NCBI GenBank assembly: GCA_041844735.1 | Contig: JBGZBP010000004.1 | Span: forward strand, 13,273-77,272 | Origin: CAJPNN01 sp041844735 | Lineage (GTDB): Bacteria; Bacillota; Clostridia; Peptostreptococcales; Anaerovoracaceae | Direction: 5' to 3' | Length of the DNA: 64,000 nucleotides | Shown here: positions 25,455 to 33,270 of the stretch, one piece after another | Numbering within the stretch: the stretch's first letter is position 1 | Layout: each line of letters starts with the position of its first letter | Program-made: the position numbers and the translations under genes | The notes under the pieces: model-generated | The model's database searches: none | Told to the model about the DNA's origin: nothing | The model's input: only the letters and a program-made list of their open reading frames with translations

Positions 25455-26755
25455 TTTTCTGTCACCTGCCTTACTCCGATGTTTTCAGGAAAACTGATGT
25501 AAAGTCCGTTAGTACTTGAAAGTATCAGTATGTCAGTTATTTTTTTCTCTTTTACGAACGATGCCAACCAGTTGGGATTTTCATGTCCGTACATCCTTTG
25601 ATCCACGACATATGTCTTTGTGAAATGAGATGCGATTAGGGGCTCTATACAGTTGGACAATGAGTCTCCTATAATTAGCAGATTGCCAAGCCTGTTCGCG
25701 ACGGCATGATTCATGCTCCCCGGGGTGAAATCATATTCAATCAATCCGACATCCATGTGATGGAAATTCCCGTAGATGTTATCATAGATGCTTTGTGAAT
25801 CCGAAGTTCTTCTTTCAGAAATTTCGTTGTGTCCGTCATGTAAGAGATATTCCGATTTTAGCGAAAACTCTTTTGGCGGAACGGCTCCGTTAACCTTTAT
25901 TATGTAAGAATTTGACGGTACTACAGCATCCATATCGATATATTCAAACTCGTCGTAATACTTGTCGGAAAGCAGAGTTCTTGCAACGGACCCTCTAAAT
26001 TTCACGTTTTTTAATTTTTGAAAGTTGGACACTTTTATAGGGTTATCTATGTTGAGTAAGCGGCAGATTTGCAAGTATCCGGCATATGCACCACGTATGC
26101 TCCAGTGATGGTCGGTTTTGAAAAAGTATTGTTTGTGCAAAGATGCATCGGGCACATTCAATATACTTGTAGATATTTCGCTTTTTAAGTTTGAAGAAAA
26201 TGCGAAAAAAGTTTTGAATTCATCATATGGAGACAATTTTTTTTCTCCCGAGGGAACCTGCCATGTCATCGGAACGGCGAATATGCTCATTTTTACAGCA
26301 GGGTTTGCGGATTTTGCTACATCATAATATCTGTTATAATATTCGGTCGCTATGTCCGATTTTTGGGGAAATGCCAAGAAACGGCAGTACCTTTTGTTTT
26401 TGATGTCATCATAGTAAAGGATGTTATCTTTCAATTTCAAGGGCATATAACCTATTGATGAAGAAAACAACAGCATGTCGAGTTTGCTGTCTATACCGGA
26501 AAGTCCGGACACGATATTGTCATATCCGGGAAAGCGGTTCATAACCATATTCAGAATATCGGTTTCAAAATGGTTAATCTCACTTTTAAATTTATTGAAA
26601 CGTTCTCCTGTAAAATCCCTGTATAGAACGTTGTTGCCCAGTGCCTCGGCATTACTTTTTTTGTTTGCAAAGTAAGCATAGGGAAGATAGGCGAAGAGGC
26701 TGAATATAATAGCCAGCGAAATTATAGAAAAAATTTTATCTTGTAAATTTTTCAA
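25451..26755 (-). CDS. DHHW/AlgJ-like membrane-anchored O-acetyltransferase
   Basis: A 434-residue protein with one N-terminal membrane segment and a large outer domain related to SGNH/AlgJ/AlgX enzymes. The DHHW motif lies in FKTDHHWSIRGAY, and a GDSLSN block marks the SGNH nucleophile region. It would pass the acetyl group delivered by the coupled MBOAT protein to a surface polymer. Translation starts at TTG with GGAGG upstream (26763-26767, minus strand). The pair is transcribed away from scpA. The polymer it modifies cannot be named from the window. Confidence 0.82.
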   Translation of the reverse strand: MKNLQDKIFSIISLAIIFSLFAYLPYAYFANKKSNAEALGNNVLYRDFTGERFNKFKSEINHFETDILNMVMNRFPGYDNIVSGLSGIDSKLDMLLFSSSIGYMPLKLKDNILYYDDIKNKRYCRFLAFPQKSDIATEYYNRYYDVAKSANPAVKMSIFAVPMTWQVPSGEKKLSPYDEFKTFFAFSSNLKSEISTSILNVPDASLHKQYFFKTDHHWSIRGAYAGYLQICRLLNIDNPIKVSNFQKLKNVKFRGSVARTLLSDKYYDEFEYIDMDAVVPSNSYIIKVNGAVPPKEFSLKSEYLLHDGHNEISERRTSDSQSIYDNIYGNFHHMDVGLIEYDFTPGSMNHAVANRLGNLLIIGDSLSNCIEPLIASHFTKTYVVDQRMYGHENPNWLASFVKEKKITDILILSSTNGLYISFPENIGVRQVTEK

Positions 26756-26942
26756 AACCTATCCTCCAATCTGTATTATTATCAAATATAGTAATAAGAT
26801 ATAATAACATAAAAGGGAAAATATTTAAACCTGCACTACAGGATGTTTTGATAAGTAATGGAAAAATTTTTATACATGTGATAAACTTAAATCTGCGAAT
26901 TATCAGAAAGGTGTCCGGTTGCGGGCATAGGCGGATAAAAGA

Positions 26943-27698
26943 ATGGGATACAAAGTTAAACTGGAAAACTTTGAAGGACCTTTTGATTTGCTTGTTTATC
27001 TTATAGAAAGTTCGGAAATGAGCATATATGACATAAAGGTTTCGGAGATAACAGAACAATATCTTCTGCATGTGGAGGCATTGAAAGAAACTAATATCAA
27101 TGATATTGGTGATTTTATGGTGCTGGCGGCAGAACTTATAGAGATTAAGTCGAAGATGTTACTGCCGGTGAAAAAGGATGAGGGAGTACAGAGCATAGAG
27201 GAAGATCCAAGAAGTGTGCTTGTAGAAAAGCTGCTTGAGTATAAAAGGTTTAAAATGGCATCAAAGTTGTTTGAAGACAGATTTGAACGGATGACACATG
27301 TGTATACCAAGCCGCAGGAAGATTTGGCACCTTACAAAAAGGAGGCAGAGGAAAATATAATAGTCGATACCGATAAATTCATTCAGGCTTTTGAACTTTT
27401 TCTGCAACGGAAGAAAAAAGTTGAGGATGTAAAAAAGTATTATGAGAGGGTCGAAAGGCAAAAAGTTTCCGTAGAGTCAAAAATGATGGAGATAGGGGAG
27501 AAGTTTCGTGCGTGCAGATTTCAAAACATGGGATTCAGGGACTTGCTGGCAGACAGAAGTAATTATCAGGTGGCACTGACATTTTCCGCCTTGCTTGAAA
27601 TGATAAAACAAAGGATTTTAGATGCGGATCAGGACGAGAGCTTTTCGGAAATAGAAGTTAAGTATGTGGGTAAAATGGAGGAACGAGATGAGCAGTAA
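26943..27698 (+). CDS. scpA: Segregation and condensation protein A
   Basis: A 251-residue kleisin that bridges the SMC dimer with ScpB in chromosome condensation and segregation. The N-terminal LENFEGPFDLLVYLIESSEMSIYDI segment is the standard ScpA signature. A charged middle region and the C-terminal winged-helix part (ending FSEIEVKYVG) follow. The ribosome site is weak. The last bases overlap the scpB start, so the two are coupled. Confidence 0.94.
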   Translation: MGYKVKLENFEGPFDLLVYLIESSEMSIYDIKVSEITEQYLLHVEALKETNINDIGDFMVLAAELIEIKSKMLLPVKKDEGVQSIEEDPRSVLVEKLLEYKRFKMASKLFEDRFERMTHVYTKPQEDLAPYKKEAEENIIVDTDKFIQAFELFLQRKKKVEDVKKYYERVERQKVSVESKMMEIGEKFRACRFQNMGFRDLLADRSNYQVALTFSALLEMIKQRILDADQDESFSEIEVKYVGKMEERDEQ

Positions 27699-28272
27699 GC
27701 AAACTATAAAATCGGCGATAGAGTCCATTCTTTTCGTTTGGGGAGAACCGCTTGATGTCAAACTCGTGGCGGAAGTTTTCAATATAACATGGAAAGAAGC
27801 CTACGAGTACCTAAAAGAGCTTGCAGATGAATATGAGCAGGAACGCAGGGGAATATGCATAAGAGAAGCGGATAAATGCTTTCAGTTCGTTACTCGTGAG
27901 GAAAACAGTATTTTCATAGAGAAATTTTGTACCCCTGTCAAAGATAAGAGGCTTTCGACATCAGCCATGGAAGTACTTGCAATAATAGCGTATAAACAGC
28001 CTGTTACGAGAGCGGAGATAGACAGCATCAGAGGTGTTAAAAGTGAAAGAGTAATAGAGGGACTTGAGAAAAAGAACTTCATATGTGAGGCGGGCAGATC
28101 GTCTGCCATTGGAAGACCTATTCTTTACGGAACCACCAGACTGTTTTTGGAAAAATTCGGGCTCAAAAATATCAAAGAGCTGCCGGAGATACAAAATATA
28201 GAAAATGTAATTAACGGTGAAGAAGTTGATGATGAGGACTTGGCGGACAGACAGATAAGTATTGAACTTTAG
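27688..28272 (+). CDS. scpB: Segregation and condensation protein B
   Basis: A 194-residue ScpB with two winged-helix domains that binds ScpA in the SMC complex. The SAIESILFVWGEPL start and the VLAIIAYKQPVTRAEID and RPILYGTTRLFLEKFGL segments are typical. I chose ATG 27688, which has GGAGG upstream and overlaps the scpA stop; an in-frame start at 27664 has no ribosome site. A Glu/Asp-rich tail ends the protein. Confidence 0.94.
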   Translation: MSSKQTIKSAIESILFVWGEPLDVKLVAEVFNITWKEAYEYLKELADEYEQERRGICIREADKCFQFVTREENSIFIEKFCTPVKDKRLSTSAMEVLAIIAYKQPVTRAEIDSIRGVKSERVIEGLEKKNFICEAGRSSAIGRPILYGTTRLFLEKFGLKNIKELPEIQNIENVINGEEVDDEDLADRQISIEL

Positions 28273-28474
28273 AATACGAATTTTAATAATAAATACTATA
28301 AAAAATAAATTTATCACAAAAAAGTCTACCAAAAAATCAAGAAAAAATATATGTGCCAATAGCGTGTTAATTATCAAAAAAGCAAAAAAGAAACGCAAAT
28401 ATGGTCTTGCAGTGAGACAAAGCCTTGAAAGTTAAGAGAAATTGGCAAACAAATAACAAGAAAAATTAAGCGCA

Positions 28475-28503
28475 AAAACTCTCCTGCGACAGGAGAGTTT
28501 TTA
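28475..28503 (+). terminator. Rho-independent terminator downstream of scpAB
   Basis: AAAACTCTCCTG pairs perfectly with CAGGAGAGTTTT (12 bp) around a CGA loop and is followed by T. It isolates the lyase module from scpAB. It lies about 200 bp after scpB and 40 bp before the module's promoter. Confidence 0.88.
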
Positions 28504-28544
28504 ATATATTAAACAAAAAACCTGCAAAACACATTGTTAAAAAC

Positions 28545-28575
28545 TTGACACTCTAACAGACGTAGACTTTAGTAT
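28545..28575 (+). promoter_or_regulatory. MerR-type promoter (19-bp spacer) of the beta-aminoacyl-CoA module
   Basis: TTGACA (28545-28550), a 19-bp spacer and TAGTAT (28570-28575). The spacer holds a near-perfect dyad ACTCTA-N7-TAGACT (28550-28568). An overlong spacer centred on a dyad is the hallmark of promoters that MerR-family activators untwist. A MerR-family gene lies at the other end of the module (34410). The link between the two is inferred. Confidence 0.6.
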
Positions 28576-28638
28576 ATACTCACGAAGAAGTTTTTATAAA
28601 ACTATTACTATAAAAATTTTTAAAAGGAGGAAACACCA

Positions 28639-29085
28639 GTGAGAAAAGTATCATTCTTAAGCTATAAGATGACAACTGCCGATGCCAACAGTCCTGACGG
28701 AATCGTGCCTATCGGTAGACAGTTCGACTTTATAGGCGATGTGGAAACAGAGCAGATGATCCTTAACGACGGAGACGAATCACTTTGCCTGGGTTACGAC
28801 AATGTCAGATTCTTTGAAGAAGTTTATGTTGGAGATCAGCTGGATTTCAAGGCAACTATGCTGAAAGTCGGAAATACTTCACGTCAGTGTCTTATCCAGA
28901 CATTCAAGGTTGCGACACCGGCAAGCCGCATGGGTAAGAAGGACGCAAAACCCGGTGATATGCACTATTTTGAGGAACCGAAGCTAATTACGGAGGGCAA
29001 GGTTACCTTAGTAGTAAAGAAACATTTACAGAGAGGCGTACAGCCGGATGGAATCGTTAAAGATCCATGGGCACCTATTGAATAA
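28639..29085 (+). CDS. Beta-aminoacyl-CoA ammonia-lyase-like hotdog protein, large-type copy 1
   Basis: A 148-residue hotdog-fold protein related to 3-aminobutyryl-CoA ammonia-lyase (Kal, lysine fermentation) and beta-alanyl-CoA ammonia-lyase. Such enzymes release ammonia from a 3-aminoacyl-CoA to give the enoyl-CoA. It keeps the GDVxTE motif (Gly33-Asp34, Glu38) and the DGDESLCLGYDNV segment. It lacks the YxGNxVNGAR segment of those enzymes, having NSPDGIVPIGR in its place. Starts at GTG 28639 with AAAGGAGG 8 bases upstream. It differs from the copy at 30736 at only five residues. First gene of the module. The exact substrate is unknown. Confidence 0.75.
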   Translation: MRKVSFLSYKMTTADANSPDGIVPIGRQFDFIGDVETEQMILNDGDESLCLGYDNVRFFEEVYVGDQLDFKATMLKVGNTSRQCLIQTFKVATPASRMGKKDAKPGDMHYFEEPKLITEGKVTLVVKKHLQRGVQPDGIVKDPWAPIE

Positions 29086-29105
29086 TCTGAAAGGAGATAA
29101 ATAAA

Positions 29106-29477
29106 ATGACACAGGAAGTAACAATGAGATACAGAATGTCGGATAGAGACGTTTTTTACGGTGGAGGAGTTGTAAACGGAGCTCGTTCCATCACATACAT
29201 GGGAGATCTTTGTGACAGATTGATGGCAAAGGTTTATGGAAACACAGGAAGATGTACTTGTGTAGAGCAGGTGAGACTTTATGTTCCGGTATTTGCAGGA
29301 GATTACATGGAGTTCCATGCAAGAGTAGTTGAGCAGAAGGATAAGACTTGCAAGATTGAATGTCGTTCATTCAAAGTAGCGGTGATTCCTGAAGATCCTG
29401 AATTCCCAAGCTCAATCGACGTGCTTGAAGATCCTGAATTATCAACAGCTGCTACATTTATTTATGAAGCAAAATAG
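29106..29477 (+). CDS. Beta-aminoacyl-CoA ammonia-lyase-like hotdog protein, small partner
   Basis: A 123-residue hotdog-fold protein, a distant paralogue of its neighbours at 28639 and 30736. It keeps the segment YGGGVVNGARS (Tyr18-Arg27) that the larger copies lost. It has GDLCDR where they have GDVETE, so the acidic Glu38 is replaced by Arg. The two types therefore carry complementary halves of the Kal motif set, which suggests a heteromeric lyase with a shared active site. GGAGAT precedes the ATG, 20 bp after the first copy. A non-catalytic structural role is the main alternative. Confidence 0.68.
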   Translation: MTQEVTMRYRMSDRDVFYGGGVVNGARSITYMGDLCDRLMAKVYGNTGRCTCVEQVRLYVPVFAGDYMEFHARVVEQKDKTCKIECRSFKVAVIPEDPEFPSSIDVLEDPELSTAATFIYEAK

Positions 29478-29538
29478 GATACGGATATAAATACAAATAT
29501 TAAAAAGATAGCAGATGTAAATTGAAAGGAGAAAGTGT

Positions 29539-30723
29539 ATGAAAGCATTGCAAGGATTAAAAGTGTTGGATCTTACGACTGCTTTGAACGGACCGTTTTG
29601 TACTACTCTTTTAGCAGACCACGGTGCGGATGTAATCAAGTTTGAGCCGCCGTCAGGGGAACAGTGCAGAACATGGGGTCCTATGGACGAAAAGAGCGGA
29701 GAAAGCGGATTTTATGCTTTTTTAAATAGAAATAAAAAGGGTTGTACATTGAACCTTAAGAATGAGAAAGCAAGACAGATTTTTTATGATCTTGTTAAAG
29801 ATGCGGATGCCGTAGTTGAAAACTACAGACCGGGAGTAACTAAGAAATTAGGTGTTGACTATGAGACACTTAAGAAGATAAATCCTAGAATAATATATGC
29901 ATCAGGATCGGGATTCGGTCAGACAGGACCTATATCTCATCGTCCTTGCTATGACATAGTGGCACAGTCAATGGGAGGTATGGTAAACCTTACAGGATAT
30001 AAAGATACACCGCCGGTAAAGGTAGGACCGTCAGTTGCAGACCACGTGGCAGGTATTTATCTATGTGTAGGATTCTTGATGGCGTTGTATTATAGAGAAA
30101 AGACAGGTCTTGGACAGCAGGTGGATGTTTCAATGCAGGATACTATTTTCACATTGCTTGAGAATTCCATTGTCAAGACAACTATGGACGGAATCATTCC
30201 TCAGCGTCAGGGTAACGTGGATCCGTCAATTGCACCTTTTGATATTTATGAAGCAAAAGACGGTTTCGTATCACTTGGTGTAGGTAATGACAGATTGTTC
30301 AAGAAGTTCTGTGAGGTTATAGGAAAAGAGGAGCTGCTTGAGGACGAGCGTTATACTACAAACGAGTTGAGATGTGAGAACTATGAGGGCGAAGGACAGT
30401 TACAGGATGTAATACGTGAGTGGTGTTCTACAAGAAGCAAGTTTGAAATAGAAGAAATCATGGATGAGGCGGGTATACCGTGCGGACCTGTTTTGGACAT
30501 GCAGGAAGCTATTGATCATCCGCAGATACAGGCAAGAGAAATGATGGTCAATATTGATCACCCTACAATAGGACCTATGTACTTCCAGGGATGTCCGGTA
30601 AAACTTTGTGACACTCCTCCAAGTATAGACACTCCGGCACCGTTGCTCGGTCAGCACAACAAAGAAGTGTTCGGACTTACAGATGAGGAATTAGAGGCAT
30701 ACCTTGAAGAGGGTGTAATGTAA
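29539..30723 (+). CDS. Family III (CaiB/BaiF) acyl-CoA transferase
   Basis: A 394-residue family III CoA-transferase, which moves CoA between carboxylic acids. The N-terminal LKVLDLTTALNGPFCTTLLAD segment, the NRNKKGCTLNLK region and the VVENYRPGV motif are typical. The catalytic Asp139 sits in CYDIVAQSMGG. In this setting it could activate a beta-amino acid with CoA from the saturated acyl-CoA end product, closing a cycle with the lyase and dehydrogenase. It lies between the small lyase gene and the second large copy, with 12 bp to the latter. The donor and acceptor acids are unknown. Confidence 0.85.
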   Translation: MKALQGLKVLDLTTALNGPFCTTLLADHGADVIKFEPPSGEQCRTWGPMDEKSGESGFYAFLNRNKKGCTLNLKNEKARQIFYDLVKDADAVVENYRPGVTKKLGVDYETLKKINPRIIYASGSGFGQTGPISHRPCYDIVAQSMGGMVNLTGYKDTPPVKVGPSVADHVAGIYLCVGFLMALYYREKTGLGQQVDVSMQDTIFTLLENSIVKTTMDGIIPQRQGNVDPSIAPFDIYEAKDGFVSLGVGNDRLFKKFCEVIGKEELLEDERYTTNELRCENYEGEGQLQDVIREWCSTRSKFEIEEIMDEAGIPCGPVLDMQEAIDHPQIQAREMMVNIDHPTIGPMYFQGCPVKLCDTPPSIDTPAPLLGQHNKEVFGLTDEELEAYLEEGVM

Positions 30724-30735
30724 AGGGGGATAACG

Positions 30736-31182
30736 ATGAGAAAAGTATCATTTCTAAGTTATAAAATGACTACTGCCGATGCCAACAGCCCTGATGGAAT
30801 CGTGCCTATCGGCAGACAGTTTGACTTTATAGGAGATGTTGAAACAGAGCAGATGATATTAAATGACGGTGATGAGTCTCTTTGTCTCGGATATGATAAT
30901 GTGAGATTTTTTGAAGAGGTTTATGTAGGAGATCAGTTGGACTTCAAAGCAACAATGTTGAAGGTCGGCAATACTTCCCGTCAGTGCCTGATTCAGACAT
31001 TTAAAGTAGCGACTCCGGCAACAAGAGCAGGAGTAAAGGATGCAAAGCCGGGCGATATGGTTTACTTTGATGAGCCTAAGCTGATTACAGAGGGAAAAGT
31101 AACATTGGTTGTTAAGAAACATCTACAGAGAGGTGTGCAGCCTGACGGAATCGTTAAAGATCCTTGGGCACCTATTGAATAG
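30736..31182 (+). CDS. Beta-aminoacyl-CoA ammonia-lyase-like hotdog protein, large-type copy 2
   Basis: A 148-residue near-twin of the protein at 28639: 143 residues are identical. The five changes are Ser96Thr, Met98Ala, Lys100Val, His109Val and Glu112Asp, all within residues 96-112. In contrast, I count 66 synonymous codon differences by hand, so this is an old duplication held under strong protein-level constraint, not a recent copy. The ATG at 30736 follows an AAAGGGGG site. Its own expression control is not separate; it is in the same operon. The clustered changes may tune substrate range or partner choice. Confidence 0.75.
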   Translation: MRKVSFLSYKMTTADANSPDGIVPIGRQFDFIGDVETEQMILNDGDESLCLGYDNVRFFEEVYVGDQLDFKATMLKVGNTSRQCLIQTFKVATPATRAGVKDAKPGDMVYFDEPKLITEGKVTLVVKKHLQRGVQPDGIVKDPWAPIE

Positions 31183-31215
31183 TAATTTACAATCGGTTGT
31201 TTAATAAATAATTTT

Positions 31216-31243
31216 TGTCTGGGGAAATTTATTCCCCTAGGCA
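31216..31243 (+). other. Intercistronic hairpin without a T run
   Basis: An 11-bp stem with a one-base bulge (31216-31226 with 31232-31243) and a 5-base loop lies between the lyase part and the acyl-CoA dehydrogenase gene. With no T run it is more likely an RNA-processing or stability element, or a weak attenuator, than a terminator. Confidence 0.45.
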
Positions 31244-31281
31244 ATAATTATAAGTATCAGAAGATTTAATGGAGGATTTCT

Positions 31282-32427
31282 ATGAATTTTAAATTTACAG
31301 ATGGACAGCAGATGCTAAGAGAGGTAGCAGCACAGTTTGCTGAAAATGAATTAGAGCCAATTGCTGCCGAGCTTGACTTGGAGCATAGGTTCCCGAGAGA
31401 AAGTTTTGAAAAAATGGTAGAGGCAGGCTACGCAGGAATCGGTGTTCCTAGAGAGTACGGCGGTTCAGGCGGCGGAGATATTGAGAAGGTAATCGTAGTA
31501 GAAGAGTTTGCTAAAAAATGTATGGCATCTTCATCTATTATCTCAATTCATCTTATTACACCACAGTTAATAAATAAATTCGGTAATGAAGAACAGAAGA
31601 AAAAATTCTTGCCTAGAATTACAAGTGGCGGCGGATTGGCAGCTTTTGCATTGACAGAGCCGGGTGCAGGTACTGATGCGGGTGCGGCAAGAACTACAGC
31701 TATACTTGATCCTGAAACAAATGAGTATGTTTTAAACGGAACAAAATGTTTCATATCAGGAGGCGGACAGGCTGAAATTTTGACAATATTTGCTCTTACA
31801 GATCCTACAAAAGGACTTAAGGGAATGTCAGCTATTATCGTTGAAAAGGGTACACCGGGATTCTCTATCGGTAAGATTGAAGATAAGATGGGTATCGCAG
31901 GTTCGGAAACAGCTGAGCTTATATTTGAAGATTGCAGAGTTCCGGCTGAAAATCTTGTAGGAAAAGAAGGTCAGGGATTCAAAATAGCTATGATGGCGTT
32001 GGACGGTGCAAGAATCGGAGCGGCAGCTCAGGCACTTGGTATCGCTGAGGGTGCTATAGACCTTTCAGTTAAATATATGCATGAAAGAGTACAGTTCGGT
32101 AAGCCTATTGCAGCTCTACAGGGACTACAGTGGTATATTGCCGATATGGCGACAAAAACAGAAGCGGCTAAATGGTTGGTGTATTGTGCGGCTTACAAGC
32201 ATGATGCAGGAGAGCCTCATACTAAAGAAGCGGCTATGGCTAAGATGAATGCGGCGGAAAACGCAAGATTCGTTACTAACCTTGCATTACAGATTCACGG
32301 TGGTTACGGATACATGAAAGATTATCCTCTTGAAAGAATGTACAGAGATGCTAAGATTACTGAAATTTATGAGGGTACATCGGAAGTACACAAAGTAGTA
32401 ATTGCCAGAGCGGTATTAGGTCTATAG
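31282..32427 (+). CDS. Short-chain acyl-CoA dehydrogenase
   Basis: A 381-residue FAD acyl-CoA dehydrogenase, the standard length. It would reduce the enoyl-CoA made by the lyase, with electrons from EtfAB, as butyryl-CoA dehydrogenase does in clostridia. Signatures seen: ALTEPGAGTDAG, GTKCFISGGG, the QIHGGYGYMKDYP segment and the catalytic-base region YEGTSEVHK. It is followed by etfB and etfA, the arrangement of bifurcating Bcd/Etf complexes. Missing neighbours are crotonase, thiolase and hydroxybutyryl-CoA dehydrogenase, so it probably serves a reductive branch only. Chain-length preference is not readable from the sequence. Confidence 0.92.
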   Translation: MNFKFTDGQQMLREVAAQFAENELEPIAAELDLEHRFPRESFEKMVEAGYAGIGVPREYGGSGGGDIEKVIVVEEFAKKCMASSSIISIHLITPQLINKFGNEEQKKKFLPRITSGGGLAAFALTEPGAGTDAGAARTTAILDPETNEYVLNGTKCFISGGGQAEILTIFALTDPTKGLKGMSAIIVEKGTPGFSIGKIEDKMGIAGSETAELIFEDCRVPAENLVGKEGQGFKIAMMALDGARIGAAAQALGIAEGAIDLSVKYMHERVQFGKPIAALQGLQWYIADMATKTEAAKWLVYCAAYKHDAGEPHTKEAAMAKMNAAENARFVTNLALQIHGGYGYMKDYPLERMYRDAKITEIYEGTSEVHKVVIARAVLGL

Positions 32428-32442
32428 GATAGGGGGATAAAC

Positions 32443-33249
32443 ATGAACGTAATTGTATGTATGAAGCAAGTTCCAAATACAAATGAAGTAAGAATCAATC
32501 AGGAAACAGGAACTCTTATCAGAGACGGTGTTCCTAGTATCATAAACCCTGATGATAAGAATGCTTTGGAAGAAGCATTAAAAATTAGAGATGAGCATGG
32601 CGGTAAGGTAAAGGTTGTTTCAATGGGACCTCCACAGGCAAAGAATGCTCTAAAAGAAGCATTGGCTATGGGAGCTGATGAAGCATACTTGGTATCCGAC
32701 AGAGTGTTCGGAGGATCGGACACTTGGGCTACAGCTATGATATTAAAGGGTGCGATAGAATATATTTCAAAGTCGGATCCGGTAGATATCGTATTCTGCG
32801 GAAGACAGGCTATCGACGGAGATACTGCACAGGTTGGACCGGAAATTGCAGAGTTTATGGATCTTCCACAGATTACTTACACTAAGGAATTGAAAATTGA
32901 GGGAGACAGCGTTATCATCACAAGATACACAGAGACAGGTGACTATTTGCTAAAGGCTAAGATGCCTGTTCTATTAACAGCTATCAAAGAGCTTAACGTT
33001 CCTAGATATCCATCATTCACAGGTATCTTCGATGCTTACGACGGAGATGGAGAAGAGAGAATAACACTTCTTTCAAATGCTGAACTTGATGTTGATTTGA
33101 CACAGATTGGTGTTAAAAACTCTCCTACAAACGTATATAAATCATTCGTTCCTGTAAAGGAAAAGCACAATGAAATTATTAGCGGAATGAACGACAAGGA
33201 AAAGGCTACAAATCTTGTAAATATCCTTGCAGACTTAAAGCTTATTTAA
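32443..33249 (+). CDS. etfB: Electron transfer flavoprotein beta subunit
   Basis: A 268-residue EtfB with the NVIVCMKQVPNTNEV start and the FCGRQAIDGDTAQVGPEIA signature. It passes electrons to or from the acyl-CoA dehydrogenase. The length and sequence look like clostridial EtfB proteins of bifurcating complexes, which use NADH and also reduce ferredoxin; that specific activity is inferred. It lies 15 bp after the dehydrogenase gene and 21 bp before etfA. Confidence 0.93.
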   Translation: MNVIVCMKQVPNTNEVRINQETGTLIRDGVPSIINPDDKNALEEALKIRDEHGGKVKVVSMGPPQAKNALKEALAMGADEAYLVSDRVFGGSDTWATAMILKGAIEYISKSDPVDIVFCGRQAIDGDTAQVGPEIAEFMDLPQITYTKELKIEGDSVIITRYTETGDYLLKAKMPVLLTAIKELNVPRYPSFTGIFDAYDGDGEERITLLSNAELDVDLTQIGVKNSPTNVYKSFVPVKEKHNEIISGMNDKEKATNLVNILADLKLI

Positions 33250-33270
33250 TAGGGAGGAGAGTTAGGTATA

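Larger units (their letters stand above)
28273..28638 (+). other. scpB to lyase-module gap
   Basis: This 366-bp AT-rich gap holds the terminator at 28475-28503 and the MerR-like promoter at 28545-28575, listed separately. I see no supported gene in the rest. Confidence 0.7.
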
